NCBI RefSeq assembly: GCF_003627815.1
Contig: NZ_CP032698.1
Span: 2,666,001-2,730,000 of the forward strand
Source: Streptomyces hundungensis
Lineage (GTDB): Bacteria > Actinomycetota > Actinomycetes > Streptomycetales > Streptomycetaceae
Length of the DNA: 64,000 bases
Direction: 5' to 3'
Made by a program: the position numbers and the translations under genes. Position 1 is the stretch's first letter; each line of letters starts with the position of its first letter. The notes under the pieces are model-generated. The model was not told the DNA's origin. It saw nothing but the letters and a program-made list of their open reading frames with translations, and searched no databases. Of the stretch, positions 30,720-40,495 are shown piece after piece.

Positions 30720-31889
30720 TCAGACGAGGCCCGCCGTGCGCGCCCGCTCGACGGCGGGGCCGATGGCTTCGGCGACCGCGTCGACGTCCGCCTCAGTGGA
30801 GGTGTGGCCGAGCGAGAAGCGCAGGGTGCCGCGGGCCAGGTCGGGATGGGTGCCGGTGGCGAGCAGCACATGGCTGGGCTGGGCGACGCCCGCGGTGCAG
30901 GCGGAGCCGGTGGAGCAGGCGATGCCCTGGGCGTCGAGCAGCAGCAGGAGGGAGTCGCCCTCGCAGCCGGGGAAGCTGAAGTGGGCGTTGGCGGGCAGCC
31001 GGCCGGCGGGGCTCGGGTCACCGCCGAGGATCGCGTCGGGCACGGCCTCGCGCACGGCCTCCACCAGCCGGTCGCGCAGCCCGCCGATGTCCCGGGCGAA
31101 CGCGCCGCGCCGTTCGGCGGCGAGCCGGCCTGCGACCGCGAACGCGGCGATGGCGGGCACGTCCAGGGTGCCGGAGCGTACGTGCCGCTCCTGGCCGCCG
31201 CCGTGCAGCACGGGCACGGGGGTGTACTCGCGGCCGAGCAGCAGGGCGCCGATGCCGTACGGGCCGCCGACCTTGTGCCCGGAGACGGTCATGGCGGCGA
31301 GCCCGGACGCGGCGAAGTCCACCTCCAGCTGACCGTAGGCCTGGACGGCATCGGCGTGCAGCGGCACCTCGAACTCCCGCGCCACCGCGGCGAGTTCGGC
31401 CACCGGCATGACGGTGCCGATCTCGTTGTTGGCCCACATGACGGTGGCCAGGGCCACATCGTCGGGGTTGCGCGCGATGGCCTCGCGCAGGACTTCGGCG
31501 TGCACCCGACCGTAGGCGTCCACGGGCAGGTACTCGACGGTGGCGCCCTCGTGTTCGGCGAGCCAGTGCACCGCGTCGAGCACGGCGTGGTGCTCGACCG
31601 GGCTGGCAAGGACGCGCACGCGGCGCGGGTCGGCGTCCCGGCGGGCCCAGTACAGGCCCTTCACGGCGAGGTTGTCGGCCTCGGTGCCGCCGGCCGTGAA
31701 GACGACCTCGCTGGGGCGGGCGCCGAGCGACTCGGCGAGTTCCTCGCGGGCCTCCTCGGCGGTGCGGCGGGCCCGCCGGCCGGCGGCGTGCAGCGAGGAC
31801 GCGTTGCCGGTGGCGGTCAGCTGGGCGGTCATCGCCTGGACCGCCTCCGGAAGCATCGGAGTGGTCGCGGCGTGGTCGAGGTAAGCCAT
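30720..31889 (-). CDS. Cysteine desulfurase (NifS/IscS class)
   Basis: A 389-residue PLP enzyme that removes sulfur from cysteine as a protein persulfide. The PLP Lys is in [12 protein letters not shown]; the catalytic Cys loop is [13 protein letters not shown]; the N-terminus [10 protein letters not shown] is typical. This copy is near mnmA and probably feeds tRNA thiolation; Fe-S assembly is also possible. ATG start at 31889. It converges with the amidase gene, the stops being 28 bases apart in GC-rich hairpin-prone sequence. Confidence 0.96.
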   Translation of the reverse strand: MAYLDHAATTPMLPEAVQAMTAQLTATGNASSLHAAGRRARRTAEEAREELAESLGARPSEVVFTAGGTEADNLAVKGLYWARRDADPRRVRVLASPVEHHAVLDAVHWLAEHEGATVEYLPVDAYGRVHAEVLREAIARNPDDVALATVMWANNEIGTVMPVAELAAVAREFEVPLHADAVQAYGQLEVDFAASGLAAMTVSGHKVGGPYGIGALLLGREYTPVPVLHGGGQERHVRSGTLDVPAIAAFAVAGRLAAERRGAFARDIGGLRDRLVEAVREAVPDAILGGDPSPAGRLPANAHFSFPGCEGDSLLLLLDAQGIACSTGSACTAGVAQPSHVLLATGTHPDLARGTLRFSLGHTSTEADVDAVAEAIGPAVERARTAGLV

Positions 31890-31957
31890 GGTGGGCCCGA
31901 TTCTACGAGCCGTACCGGGCGGGCCGTGCCGCAGTTCCGGCCAGGACCGGCGGGGGC

Positions 31958-32260
31958 TCAGCCGTTGAGTCCCCAGGAGACGGTGTGGTCGGCCATGGCG
32001 AGGACCGCGAGGACCGCGAGGTCGGCCACGCCGAGGCCCAGTCCGAGCAGCGCCCGGCCGCGGCGCTTGGTGCCGTACAGCAGGGAGAGCGAGGACAGGA
32101 CGATGGCGATCGGGCCGAGGATGACGTTCATGACGAGCAGCCCGAGCAGGCCGAGGACGAAGGCCGCGACGGCCATCCCGTCGGCGTCACGGGGTGGGGG
32201 TCCCCCCTGTTCCTTAAGAGCTCGGGGGAGGGTGCGGCGGCGGATCGTTGCGAGTTCCAT
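31958..32260 (-). CDS. DUF4190-like small membrane protein
   Basis: A 100-residue protein with a basic N-terminal tail ([11 protein letters not shown]) and three hydrophobic stretches ([43 protein letters not shown]). The ALxLGxxGL-type repeated pattern suits the DUF4190 family, whose function is unknown. GGAAGGG lies 7 bases before the ATG. Its start is 2 bases after the stop of the 51-residue membrane ORF upstream, so the two are coupled. Confidence 0.8.
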   Translation of the reverse strand: MELATIRRRTLPRALKEQGGPPPRDADGMAVAAFVLGLLGLLVMNVILGPIAIVLSSLSLLYGTKRRGRALLGLGLGVADLAVLAVLAMADHTVSWGLNG

Positions 32261-32262
32261 GG

Positions 32263-32418
32263 TCAGCCCTTCCGGTGCGAGAGGCGTTCGCGAGCGGCGA
32301 AGACGAGCAGCCAGACGCCGATGACACCGGCGACGGCCAGGGTGACCGGGAGCGGGAGGTGCGCCGCTGAGCCCAGCACGACCCCCAGCAGGAGGAGGGC
32401 GGCGACGAGGAAAAGCAT
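32263..32418 (-). CDS. Very small membrane protein (51 aa)
   Basis: A 51-residue protein made of two hydrophobic helices (MLFLVAALLLLGVVLGSAAH and VTLAVAGVIGVWLLVFAA) and a basic tail ARERLSHRKG. AAAGGGA is 4-5 bases before the ATG. It is immediately upstream of the DUF4190-like gene with a 2-base gap. The TetR-family gene at 32569 is divergent and may control the pair. Confidence 0.75.
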   Translation of the reverse strand: MLFLVAALLLLGVVLGSAAHLPLPVTLAVAGVIGVWLLVFAARERLSHRKG

Positions 32419-32568
32419 GGGATCCCTTTCTGTCCGTTGGGCCGGCCGGAACAGTCGGCCCTCCTCGCCCTGCTGACCGAACGGCCAACCGAGCTTCGGA
32501 GTACAACTGTTCACTGACTGATGAGTCTAGTCTTCCCAACTTCGGCGAACACATGTTTACTGAGTGGA

Positions 32569-33189
32569 ATGAGCCACACTCTCGGAATCCGGCAGGCCCA
32601 GAAGCAGAAGACGCGACAGGCCCTCATGGACTCGGCGCTCCAGCTCCTGGAGCACCAGAGCCTGAGCAGCCTCGGGCTCCGGGAGGTCACCCGCGCCGTG
32701 GGGGTGGCTCCGGCCGCGTTCTACCGGCACTTCAAGGACACCGCCGACCTGGGGGTCGCCCTGGTCGAGCAGGCGCTCGGCTCGCTCCACGAGACGATCC
32801 GGGCGGCGATCGTCACCACCGGGGCGAGCGACGAACGCATCGACCGGGCGGTCGAGTTGATCGCCGCCCACGTACTCGCCTACCCCTCGCACGTCCGCTT
32901 CATCGCCCGCGAACGGCACGGCGGGGTGGCGCCCGTCCGGGAGGCGATCGGGGTGCAACTGCGGCGCTTCGCGGACGAGGTGGCGGAGGCGCTCGGTGCG
33001 GATCCGGAGTCGGTGGGGTGGTCGTCGGCGGATCTGCGGATGCTGGGCGGGATGTACGTCGACCACATGGTGATGACGGCGTCCGCGCTGCTCGAGGGCG
33101 ATGAGGGGCCGGTCCTCGCGACCGCGCGGGCCCGGCTGCGGCTCGTGACGCTGGGCCGCCGACACTGGCTGGACCAGCCGGAGCCCTGA
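32569..33189 (+). CDS. TetR-family transcriptional regulator
   Basis: A 206-residue repressor. The N-terminal helix-turn-helix is clear (RQALMDSALQLL, then LREVTRAVGVAPAAFYRHFKD). The C-terminal domain is the variable ligand-binding part. I start at MSHTLGIRQ; the longer frame from 32521 adds 16 residues including a TTA codon and has no ribosome site. It diverges from the two small membrane proteins, with 150 bases between, a likely shared operator region. Confidence 0.88.
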   Translation: MSHTLGIRQAQKQKTRQALMDSALQLLEHQSLSSLGLREVTRAVGVAPAAFYRHFKDTADLGVALVEQALGSLHETIRAAIVTTGASDERIDRAVELIAAHVLAYPSHVRFIARERHGGVAPVREAIGVQLRRFADEVAEALGADPESVGWSSADLRMLGGMYVDHMVMTASALLEGDEGPVLATARARLRLVTLGRRHWLDQPEP

Positions 33190-33199
33190 CGCGCCTCCG

Positions 33200-33667
33200 G
33201 CCCCCAGGCTCCTTGGCTGCCCGGGCCACGCCCCGCCACGGGGGGCTGGCCGGCCTGGCCCGCCGGCGCGGCCCCGCCGGACTGACCCCTCGCGGAACCG
33301 GCCCCCTCCCGGGGCTGCACCCCGGACCCCCTGGATTCCCCCACCCACCCCTCCCCGAAACCCTCCGGGGGCGAGCCCGGCGGTCGGCTCAGACCAGCCG
33401 ACATTCTGGGGGCACCGCCCCCAGACCCCCGCTCCTCAAACGCCGGAGGGGCTGAATTCGCTTGCTCCGTCGGGGAGTTGAGCCGGTGGGCGCAGGGGAC
33501 GGAGTCCCCGCAGGGGGTTTGGGGCGCAGCCCCAGGGAGTCGCGCCATCCAACCCCCGTCACGGGCGGGCGGGTGGGAAAGCATCCGGGGTCTGGGGCGC
33601 GGCCCCAGGGAGCCGAACCCGCCGACCCCGCGCTTACGGGCGGGCGGGTGGGCGAACCCCCGACCCC
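33200..33667. repeat. Convergent intergenic region with GGGGCGCAGCCCC-type hairpins and tandem repeats
   Basis: No gene is seen in 478 bases between the TetR gene and the thioesterase gene. It has hairpins around 33515-33535 (GGGGCGCAGCCCCAGGG) and 33593-33612, each next to an imperfectly repeated unit containing CACGGGCGGGCGGGTGGG and ACGGGCGGGCGGGTGGGC (33560 and 33640). The composition is the same as at 19.18-19.32 kb. Confidence 0.7.
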
Positions 33668-34537
33668 CTACCCCCGCGGCGCCCGCGCCAACTGGCGTGA
33701 CTGGGCGACCAGGCGGTCCGCCGTGTCCCAGACCTCCGCGTCCTCCTCCAGGAAGCCACCCGCCAGGTTCCGCGTGGTGATGGACACCCGCAGGGGGCCC
33801 GGTGCCGGGCGGCAGCGGATGTGGGTGGTCAGTTCGACGGTGGGGGTCCAGCCCTTGAGGCCGAGCTCGAAGGAGGTCGGCGGCAGCGCGTCGACGGTGA
33901 GCAGCAGCGAGAAGGGGTCCGCGTCGCGCCCGTCCGCGAGCCCGAACCAGGCCCGCATCTCGCCCTTGCCGGACGGCGCGCCCACGGCCCACCCGAGCGT
34001 CGTCGGGTCGAGCTTGAGCATCAGGCGGTCGGTGATGGCGGAGCTGCCGGGGATCGGCGGGCGGCTGCCGTCGGGGGCGTCCGTCGCGCCGATGCAGTGC
34101 GAGAGCGGCGGGATCGCGGGGGGCTTGGCGGTGGTGCGGACGTCGTCGGTCAGCGCGTCGAGGTCCCCGTAGGAGGCGAGCACCCGGATGCGTTCGACCT
34201 CCGCGCCGCTCTCGTCGTACTGGAAGAGCGAGGCCTGGCCGGTGGAGAGGGTGCGGCCGGCGCGTACGACCTGGGTGCGGATGACCGCGGGCCCGGGCAC
34301 GGACGGCGTGAGGTAGTGCGCGGAGACGGTGAACGGGTCCGGGTGCGGCAGCGCGTCGCCGAGCGCCCGGCCGAGCAGGGCGAGCAGATAGCCGCCGTTG
34401 ACGGCGTGGATGATGGTCCAGCCCGCCGAGAGCTCCGCGTCATAGACCCCCGCTTCCCGCAGGGTGACCGCGGTGTCGCGGTCGAACTCGCTGTCCCCGA
34501 TCGTGGCGGGGAGTACCTGTGACGATGCCTGTGCCAT
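33668..34537 (-). CDS. Acyl-CoA thioesterase-family protein (double hotdog)
   Basis: A 289-residue protein fitting the TesB-like thioesterase family: an N-terminal hotdog with AVNGGYLLALLGRA, a PHPDPFTVSAHYL segment and RTLSTGQASLFQ, then a second domain ending in TAEVWDTADR-like EDAEVWDTADRLVAQSRQLA. It should hydrolyse acyl-CoA thioesters; chain preference is unknown. The ATG giving MAQASSQ is used; TACGGT lies 7 bases upstream, suggesting a leaderless message. Confidence 0.85.
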   Translation of the reverse strand: MAQASSQVLPATIGDSEFDRDTAVTLREAGVYDAELSAGWTIIHAVNGGYLLALLGRALGDALPHPDPFTVSAHYLTPSVPGPAVIRTQVVRAGRTLSTGQASLFQYDESGAEVERIRVLASYGDLDALTDDVRTTAKPPAIPPLSHCIGATDAPDGSRPPIPGSSAITDRLMLKLDPTTLGWAVGAPSGKGEMRAWFGLADGRDADPFSLLLTVDALPPTSFELGLKGWTPTVELTTHIRCRPAPGPLRVSITTRNLAGGFLEEDAEVWDTADRLVAQSRQLARAPRG

Positions 34538-34631
34538 GCGCAGCACCGTACACCGACAAATTACTGAGCGGTAGCTTTTCCTGTGGGGCGGCCTTCCCCC
34601 CGGCTCTCCCCCCGCCCCTCCCCCGCCGACC

Positions 34632-35291
34632 TCACGCCTCCTCCAGCGTCGAGCTGCGCCGGTTCCAGGCGCGCGGCGCCCGCCAGTGGTACTTCAGCGC
34701 GGCGATGCGCAGCAGGAACGCGGTGACGACGGCGAGCCCGCTGGTCCCGGCGTTCAGCAGGTCGAAGCGGATGAAGAGCACGATCATCGTGGCGCCGACG
34801 ATCGCCGGCACCGCGTACAGATCGCGGTCCCAACGCAGCAGCGAGGGAACCTCGTTGGCCAGGACGTCACGCAGTACGCCACCGCCCACCGCCGTCGCGA
34901 GGCCGAGCGCCGCCGACGAGGTGAGGCCGAGCCCGTAGTCGTACGCCTTGGTCGTGCCCGTGACGCAGAACAGTCCGAGCCCCGCCGCGTCGAAGACGTT
35001 CACCGCGGTCTGGGTGCGCTCGACCTCGGGGTGCAGGAAGAAGACCAGCACGGTCGCGAGCAGCGGGGTCACGAAGTACCCGAGGTCGGAGAAGGCGGCC
35101 GGGGGGACCGCCCCGATGATGAGGTCGCGGAACAGCCCCCCGCCCAGCGCCGTGACCTCGGCGAGCACCGCGATGCCGAACACGTCGAAGTTCTTGCGCA
35201 CGGCGAGCAGGGCGCCGGAGATCGCGAAGACGAAGATCCCGACGAGGTCCAGCGCGTGCTGGACGGAGGGACTGAACAGTGAGTGGAGCAC
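34632..35291 (-). CDS. TRIC-type cation channel family protein (UPF0126)
   Basis: A 219-residue membrane protein with seven predicted helices in a two-fold arrangement. Each half has the glycine-rich family motif: ALGGGLFRDLIIG in the first and AVGGGVLRDVLANEVP in the second. This is the bacterial TRIC-channel family (also called YicG/YadS), conducting monovalent cations. The start is GTG; TAAAAA lies a few bases upstream and no ribosome site is seen, so it may be leaderless. Confidence 0.92.
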   Translation of the reverse strand: MLHSLFSPSVQHALDLVGIFVFAISGALLAVRKNFDVFGIAVLAEVTALGGGLFRDLIIGAVPPAAFSDLGYFVTPLLATVLVFFLHPEVERTQTAVNVFDAAGLGLFCVTGTTKAYDYGLGLTSSAALGLATAVGGGVLRDVLANEVPSLLRWDRDLYAVPAIVGATMIVLFIRFDLLNAGTSGLAVVTAFLLRIAALKYHWRAPRAWNRRSSTLEEA

Positions 35292-35336
35292 CCCGCATTT
35301 TTACTCATCGCGGGGCGCCCCTCGACACGCGGTGGA

Positions 35337-36740
35337 TCAGAGCGCGGGCTTGCCCGTGTCGTGGATCCACTTCTGGAACAGCCCGTCCAGCGACTTGCCC
35401 GAGATCTTCTCGGCGAGTCGGACGAAGTCCTCAGTGTCGGCGTTGTGGTAGCGATGGGCCTTGGTCCAGGCGGGCAGCAGCTTGAAGAAGGCCTGGTCAC
35501 CGATGTGTTCGCGCAGTTCCTGAAGCATCATCGCGCCCCGCCGGTAGACCGCGTCGGCGAACATCGTGTCGCGCTGGGGATCGGCCACCTCGATCTTCCA
35601 GAAGTCGTCGTCGGCCGGGATCGCGTTGTAGGCGGCGAGGAAGGAGTCGTGAGCGGTCCTGGTGCCCCGGTGCTCGGCCCACAGCCACTGGGCGTACGTC
35701 GCGAAGCCCTCGTTGAGCCAGATGTCGTTCCAGTGGGCGACCGAGACGGAGTCGCCGAACCACTGGTGGGCGAGCTCGTGGACGATGGTCGACTCGGAGC
35801 GTACGGCCGAATAGCTCGGCTTGGACTGGGTCTCCAGGGAGAACCCGGCCTGCGGCATGTCGTCGACGACCGCGCCGGTCACTTCGAAGGGGTACGGGCC
35901 GAAGACCTGGGACCAGTAGTCGGTGGCCTCGGCGGTCACCCCGTACACGTCGACCTTGTTCTGGTTGGCGAGCACCGGGTCGATGGCGACGTAGATGGGG
36001 GTGCCGCCGGGCGTGCGGCCCGTCTTCACGTCGAACTTGCCTATGGAGGCGGTGGCCAGATAGGTCGCCATCGGCTTGGACTCGCGCCAGTGGAAGTACG
36101 AGCGTCCGCCGCGGTCGTGCGAGTCCACCAGGCGGCCGTTGGAGACACCGGTGAGGCCCTTGGGCGCGTCGATGCGGATGTCGTACGTCGCCTTGTCGGA
36201 GGGGTGGTCGCTGGAGGGGAACCACGTGGAGGCGGCGTTGGGCTCGCAGGCCACGAAGACGCCGTCCTTGGTCTTCATCCAGCCGTAGTCGGAGCCGAAG
36301 ACGATGGGTCCGTTCAGTGCCTGGGGCACGCCCCCGTAGACGACGGTGACCTCGAACTCCTCGCCCTTGCGCAGCCGGTGGCGCGGGGTGATGACGATCT
36401 CGTCGCCGCTGCGGTTGAAGTCGGCGGGCTTGCCGTTCACCCGTATCGAGTCGACGGTCAGCTTCTGGAGGTCGAGGTCGAAGCGGGAGAGGTTCTGGGT
36501 GGCCCGGGCCGTCACCGTGGTACGCCCGTCCAGGCGTCCCGAATCGGGGTTGTAGCTCACCCCGAGGTCGTAATGGAGGGCATCGAAGCCTCCGTTGCCC
36601 ATGTCGGGGAAGTACGGATCACCGATGCCCGCGGCGCCGGGTGAGGCGGCGGGCGCGGCGGCGATGGTGAACCCGGCGGCCACCGCGGTGGCGAGGGAGA
36701 GCCAGCGGGAGGTGCGACGTGCCGGACGGGAGAGTGCCAT
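35337..36740 (-). CDS. Secreted M1-family metallopeptidase
   Basis: A 467-residue aminopeptidase-type enzyme. It has a Sec-type leader (MALSRPARRTSRWLSLATA followed by an Ala-rich core). The zinc site is HELAHQWFGD with the third ligand in NEGFATY; the substrate segment MPQAGFSLETQ replaces the classical GAMEN. The C-terminal helical domain of full-length aminopeptidase N is missing, as in other short bacterial members. It probably trims peptides outside the cell and lies next to an oligopeptide importer. GAAGGG is 9 bases before the ATG. Confidence 0.95.
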   Translation of the reverse strand: MALSRPARRTSRWLSLATAVAAGFTIAAAPAASPGAAGIGDPYFPDMGNGGFDALHYDLGVSYNPDSGRLDGRTTVTARATQNLSRFDLDLQKLTVDSIRVNGKPADFNRSGDEIVITPRHRLRKGEEFEVTVVYGGVPQALNGPIVFGSDYGWMKTKDGVFVACEPNAASTWFPSSDHPSDKATYDIRIDAPKGLTGVSNGRLVDSHDRGGRSYFHWRESKPMATYLATASIGKFDVKTGRTPGGTPIYVAIDPVLANQNKVDVYGVTAEATDYWSQVFGPYPFEVTGAVVDDMPQAGFSLETQSKPSYSAVRSESTIVHELAHQWFGDSVSVAHWNDIWLNEGFATYAQWLWAEHRGTRTAHDSFLAAYNAIPADDDFWKIEVADPQRDTMFADAVYRRGAMMLQELREHIGDQAFFKLLPAWTKAHRYHNADTEDFVRLAEKISGKSLDGLFQKWIHDTGKPAL

Positions 36741-36837
36741 AGGAGTCTACCCTTCGAACGCATGCCGTTGGTACGGACACGCAGACTCTGCACTCTCCCG
36801 CTTCGGCATGAACATGACTTTGCCGAACTGTCATGGC

Positions 36838-38283
36838 CTACTTGTCGGTTGACTCCTGAGCGGTGCCTTCCGACCCGGCCTCACTGGAACCGGCCTCGCT
36901 CGCAGGGGCATCCTTCACCCCGGCCTCGCTCGCCCCGGCTTTGCCTTCGCCGTCCGCGGCCTCGGCCTTGACCTTGGCCCCCGTCGAGGGCTTCGCCGCC
37001 GGGTCCGGCTTCACCGCGGGCTCCGACTTCACGGCCGGTTCGGACTTGGCCGCCGCCTCGGGCTCCGTCGCCGCCTCGGGCTCGGTCGCCGCCTCGGCTG
37101 CCGGCTCCGACTCCACCGCCTCAGATGCCGCCGCGCCGATCGTGACGACCTCGATGGACTCCCGGGCCTCCGGCAGGACCGCCTCGCCCGGGGCCTGGTC
37201 CGGCGCGTTCTCCGGGTGGTGGCAGGCCACCCGCTGGCCCGGCTTCAGCTCCACGAGCACCGGCTCCCGCGTCGTGCAGATCTCGGTCGCCTTCCAGCAC
37301 CGGGTGTGGAAGCGGCAGCCGCTCGGCGGCGAGATCGGCGAGGGGACGTCGCCCTTGAGCAGGATCCGCTCGCTCTTCGTGCCGCGCCGCTTGGGATCCG
37401 GCACCGGCACCGCCGACATCAGCGCCTTGGTGTACGGGTGCATCGGCGCCGCGTAAAGCGACCTGCGGTCGGCCAACTCGACGATCTTGCCGAGGTACAT
37501 GACCGCGATCCGGTCCGACACGTGCCGGATGACCGACAGGTCGTGCGCGATGATCACATAGGTCAGGCCGAGCTCCTGCTGGAGGTCGTCGAGGAGGTTG
37601 ACCACCTGCGCCTGGATCGACACGTCGAGCGCCGAGACCGGCTCGTCCGCCACGACCAGCTTCGGCTTGAGCGCGAGCGCCCGGGCGATGCCGATGCGCT
37701 GGCGCTGGCCGCCGGAGAACTCGTGCGGATAGCGGTTGTAGTGCTCGGGGTTGAGCCCCACGACCTCCAGGAGGCGCTGCACCTCCTTCTTGACCCCGCC
37801 CTCGGGCTCGACGCCCTGGAGCTTGAAGGGGGCCGAGATGATGCCGCCCACGGTGTGCCGCGGGTTGAGCGAGGAGTACGGGTCCTGGAAGATCATCTGG
37901 ACGTCGCGGCGCATCGGCCGCATACCGCGCACCCCGAGGTGGGTGATGTCGCGCCCCTCGAACTCGACGGTGCCACCGGTCGGTTCGAGCAGCCGGGTGA
38001 TCAGCCGGCCCATGGTCGACTTGCCGCAGCCGGACTCGCCGACCACGCCGAGCGTCTCACCGGAGCGCACGTCGAAGTCGAGGCCGTCGACGGCCTTGAC
38101 CGAGCCGGTCTGGCGCTTCAGCAGGCCGCTGCGGATCGGGAAGTGCTTCTGAAGTCCGCTGACCTTGAGCAGGACCTCGCCGGGAGCCACCTCGCCGGAA
38201 GACCCGCTCCTGGTCACGACCGCACCCTTGCTCTGGGCGGGAATCGTCACGTCGTTGTCCGTCACGCCTTTGTCCTCGCTCAC
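36838..38283 (-). CDS. Oligopeptide ABC transporter ATP-binding protein (OppF/DppF type) with long C-terminal tail
   Basis: A 481-residue ATPase. Walker A is GESGCGKST, signature [14 protein letters not shown], Walker [14 protein letters not shown]. After the nucleotide domain comes the oligopeptide-transporter C-terminal Cys cluster (GCRFHTRC, then CTTREP), typical of an Fe-S-binding tail. Residues 366-481 are an extra low-complexity region of Glu, Ala, Lys, Pro and Ser, with [11 protein letters not shown] and [13 protein letters not shown] repeats. This is about 100 residues longer than usual. The start GTG overlaps the preceding gene's stop as GTGA. Last gene of the five-gene operon. Confidence 0.95.
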   Translation of the reverse strand: MSEDKGVTDNDVTIPAQSKGAVVTRSGSSGEVAPGEVLLKVSGLQKHFPIRSGLLKRQTGSVKAVDGLDFDVRSGETLGVVGESGCGKSTMGRLITRLLEPTGGTVEFEGRDITHLGVRGMRPMRRDVQMIFQDPYSSLNPRHTVGGIISAPFKLQGVEPEGGVKKEVQRLLEVVGLNPEHYNRYPHEFSGGQRQRIGIARALALKPKLVVADEPVSALDVSIQAQVVNLLDDLQQELGLTYVIIAHDLSVIRHVSDRIAVMYLGKIVELADRRSLYAAPMHPYTKALMSAVPVPDPKRRGTKSERILLKGDVPSPISPPSGCRFHTRCWKATEICTTREPVLVELKPGQRVACHHPENAPDQAPGEAVLPEARESIEVVTIGAAASEAVESEPAAEAATEPEAATEPEAAAKSEPAVKSEPAVKPDPAAKPSTGAKVKAEAADGEGKAGASEAGVKDAPASEAGSSEAGSEGTAQESTDK

Positions 38284-39377
38284 AGCTTGGGCGCAATCTC
38301 TTCGGTCCAGATACGCTCCCGCTCGTCCGGCGTCATGTGGCAGGCGGCCCAGTGGCCGCTCCCGCCGTCGGTCAGCTCGGGGCGCACGGTCCGGGTGATG
38401 TTGTCCTTGGGCACATCGGCGTACGGGCAGCGCGGGTTGAAGGCGCAGCCGGACGGGATGTTGATCAGGGACGGCGGGGACCCCTTCACCGGGATGAGGC
38501 GCTCGGTCTCCTCGCGGTCGATGCGCGGCATCGAGCCGAGCAGGCCCCAGGTGTAGGGGTGGCGGGGCTCGTAGAAGACCTTCTCCGCGGGGCCGCGCTC
38601 GACACAGCGACCGCCGTACATCACCAGGATGTCGTCGGCGAGCTCGGCGACGACGCCCAGGTCGTGGGTGATGATGATGACCGCGGAGCCGAACTCCTTC
38701 TGCAAGTCCCGGATCAGGTCCAGGATCTGCGCCTGGACGGTGACGTCCAGGGCGGTCGTCGGCTCGTCCGCGATCAGCAGATCGGGGTTGTTGACCAGCG
38801 ACATCGCGATCATCGCGCGCTGACGCATACCGCCCGAGAACTCGTGCGGGTAGGAGTCGACGCGCTTGTCGGGCTGCGGGATGCCGACCCGGTCGAGCAT
38901 CTCGATCGCCCGGGTGCGGGCGGCCTTCTTGTCGACGTCGTGGTGGACCCGGTACGCCTCGACGATCTGCTTGCCGATGGTGAAGTACGGGTGCAGCGCG
39001 GACAGCGGGTCCTGGAAGATCATCGCCATGTCGCGGCCGCGGAGCTTGCGCACCTCCTCCGGGTCGGCGGAGAGCAGCTCCTTGCCGTTCAGCCAGATCT
39101 CACCGGAGATCTGCGCCTTGCGCTTGCCGTACTGGCCGGTCGTGTGCAGGCCCATGATGCCCATCGAGGTGACGGACTTGCCGGAGCCGGACTCGCCCAC
39201 GATGCCGAGGGTCTTGCCCTTCTCCAGCGAGAAGCTGAGCCCGTCGACGGACTTGACCAGGCCGTCGTCGGTGGGGAAGTGCACCTTCAGGTCGCGTACG
39301 TCCAGGAAGGCGTCCGAGGGCCGCTCACCCGCGACCGGCTCGCCGACCGCGGCGCCGGTCTTGTTCAGGTCGGTCAT
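38280..39377 (-). CDS. Oligopeptide ABC transporter ATP-binding protein (OppD/DppD type)
   Basis: A 365-residue ATPase: Walker [10 protein letters not shown], signature [12 protein letters not shown], Walker [13 protein letters not shown], and the C-terminal cluster GCAFNPRC...CP. It pairs with the OppF-type protein to power peptide import. ATG overlaps the permease stop as ATGA, and its own stop overlaps the next gene as GTGA. Confidence 0.96.
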   Translation of the reverse strand: MTDLNKTGAAVGEPVAGERPSDAFLDVRDLKVHFPTDDGLVKSVDGLSFSLEKGKTLGIVGESGSGKSVTSMGIMGLHTTGQYGKRKAQISGEIWLNGKELLSADPEEVRKLRGRDMAMIFQDPLSALHPYFTIGKQIVEAYRVHHDVDKKAARTRAIEMLDRVGIPQPDKRVDSYPHEFSGGMRQRAMIAMSLVNNPDLLIADEPTTALDVTVQAQILDLIRDLQKEFGSAVIIITHDLGVVAELADDILVMYGGRCVERGPAEKVFYEPRHPYTWGLLGSMPRIDREETERLIPVKGSPPSLINIPSGCAFNPRCPYADVPKDNITRTVRPELTDGGSGHWAACHMTPDERERIWTEEIAPKL

Positions 39378-40372
39378 GCGAGCCTCACTCGGGGGTCGAT
39401 CACGGCGTACAGGAGGTCCACGACGAGGTTCGCGAAGATCACCGCCGCCGAGGTGATCAGCGTGACGCCGAGGATCACCGGAAGGTCACGGTCGTTGATG
39501 GCCTGGAGCACGGCCCGGCCGAGACCCGGAATGCTGTAGGTCGTCTCGGTGAGGATCGCGCCGCCGATGAGGGCGCCGATGTCCATGCCGAGCACCGTGA
39601 GGATCGGCGCCATCGTGGAACGCATGGCGTGCTTGCCGATGACGATGGATTCACTCAGGCCCTTGGCCCGGGCGGTCCTGACGTAGTCCTCGCCCATCAC
39701 TTCGAGCATGGTCGCCCGGGTGAGGCGGGCGTACATCGCCGCCTGGAGGAAGGCCAGGGTGACCCAGGGCAGGATCAGGCCGCTGAACCAGCCCCCTGGT
39801 GAATCGCTGAACGGCACGTACTGGCCGTCGATCCAGTGAAGGCCGAAGGAGAAGATCGCCAGCGAGAGCAGGCCGGTGAAGTAGATGGGCAGCGAGACGC
39901 CCGCGAGCGCCACGGTCATGGCCGTCCGGTCCCACAGCGAACCGCGCTTGAGGGCGGAGACCACGCCGGCCAGGACACCGAAGACGACCCACAGGATGGC
40001 CGCGCCGATGACCAGCGACAGGGTGACCGGGAAGCGGTCCTTGAGCACCGGCCAGATCGCCTGCTCGTTCTTGAACGAGTAGCCGAAGCACGGGGCGTCG
40101 CAGTGGATCGTCGAGCCGCCACCGGTGTAGTCGCGGCCGGCCACGATGCCCTTCACGAAGTCGAAGAGCTGCACGAAGATCGGGTCGCCGAGACCCAGCT
40201 TGGAGCGGACCGCCTCGAGAGCAGCGGCGTCGGACTGCTTGCCGACGTACATCGTGGCCGGGTCGACACCCGTCCACCTGGGGATCAGGAAGAAGATGCC
40301 GAACGTCACGAGCATGACGATCAGCAGCATGACGATGGCGGCGGCGAACCGCCTGATGAGATATGCGAGCAC
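39374..40372 (-). CDS. Oligopeptide ABC transporter permease (OppB/DppB type)
   Basis: A 332-residue membrane protein, six helices expected. The permease coupling motif is EDYVRTARAKGLSESIVIGKHAM with the LGP-like loop, which contacts the ATPases. N-terminus LAYLIRRFAAAIVMLLIVML is typical. Start GTG with GAGAG upstream. It comes 123 bases after the binding-protein gene. Confidence 0.95.
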   Translation of the reverse strand: MLAYLIRRFAAAIVMLLIVMLVTFGIFFLIPRWTGVDPATMYVGKQSDAAALEAVRSKLGLGDPIFVQLFDFVKGIVAGRDYTGGGSTIHCDAPCFGYSFKNEQAIWPVLKDRFPVTLSLVIGAAILWVVFGVLAGVVSALKRGSLWDRTAMTVALAGVSLPIYFTGLLSLAIFSFGLHWIDGQYVPFSDSPGGWFSGLILPWVTLAFLQAAMYARLTRATMLEVMGEDYVRTARAKGLSESIVIGKHAMRSTMAPILTVLGMDIGALIGGAILTETTYSIPGLGRAVLQAINDRDLPVILGVTLITSAAVIFANLVVDLLYAVIDPRVRLA

Positions 40373-40495
40373 TGCTCTCGGCCCGGCGGCGGGTCGGGGG
40401 CACCGGATTGCGGTACCCCCGACCCGTCACACGACGGCCTTCACCTGCCCTTCGTGCCTAGCGGCGGGTGCGCCGGCGGAGCGATTGGACGACGG

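Noticed and set aside
32521..32568. TetR gene starting at the upstream ATG with a TTA codon (bldA dependence)
   Set aside because: No ribosome site, and the HTH family normally starts near the MSHTLG position.
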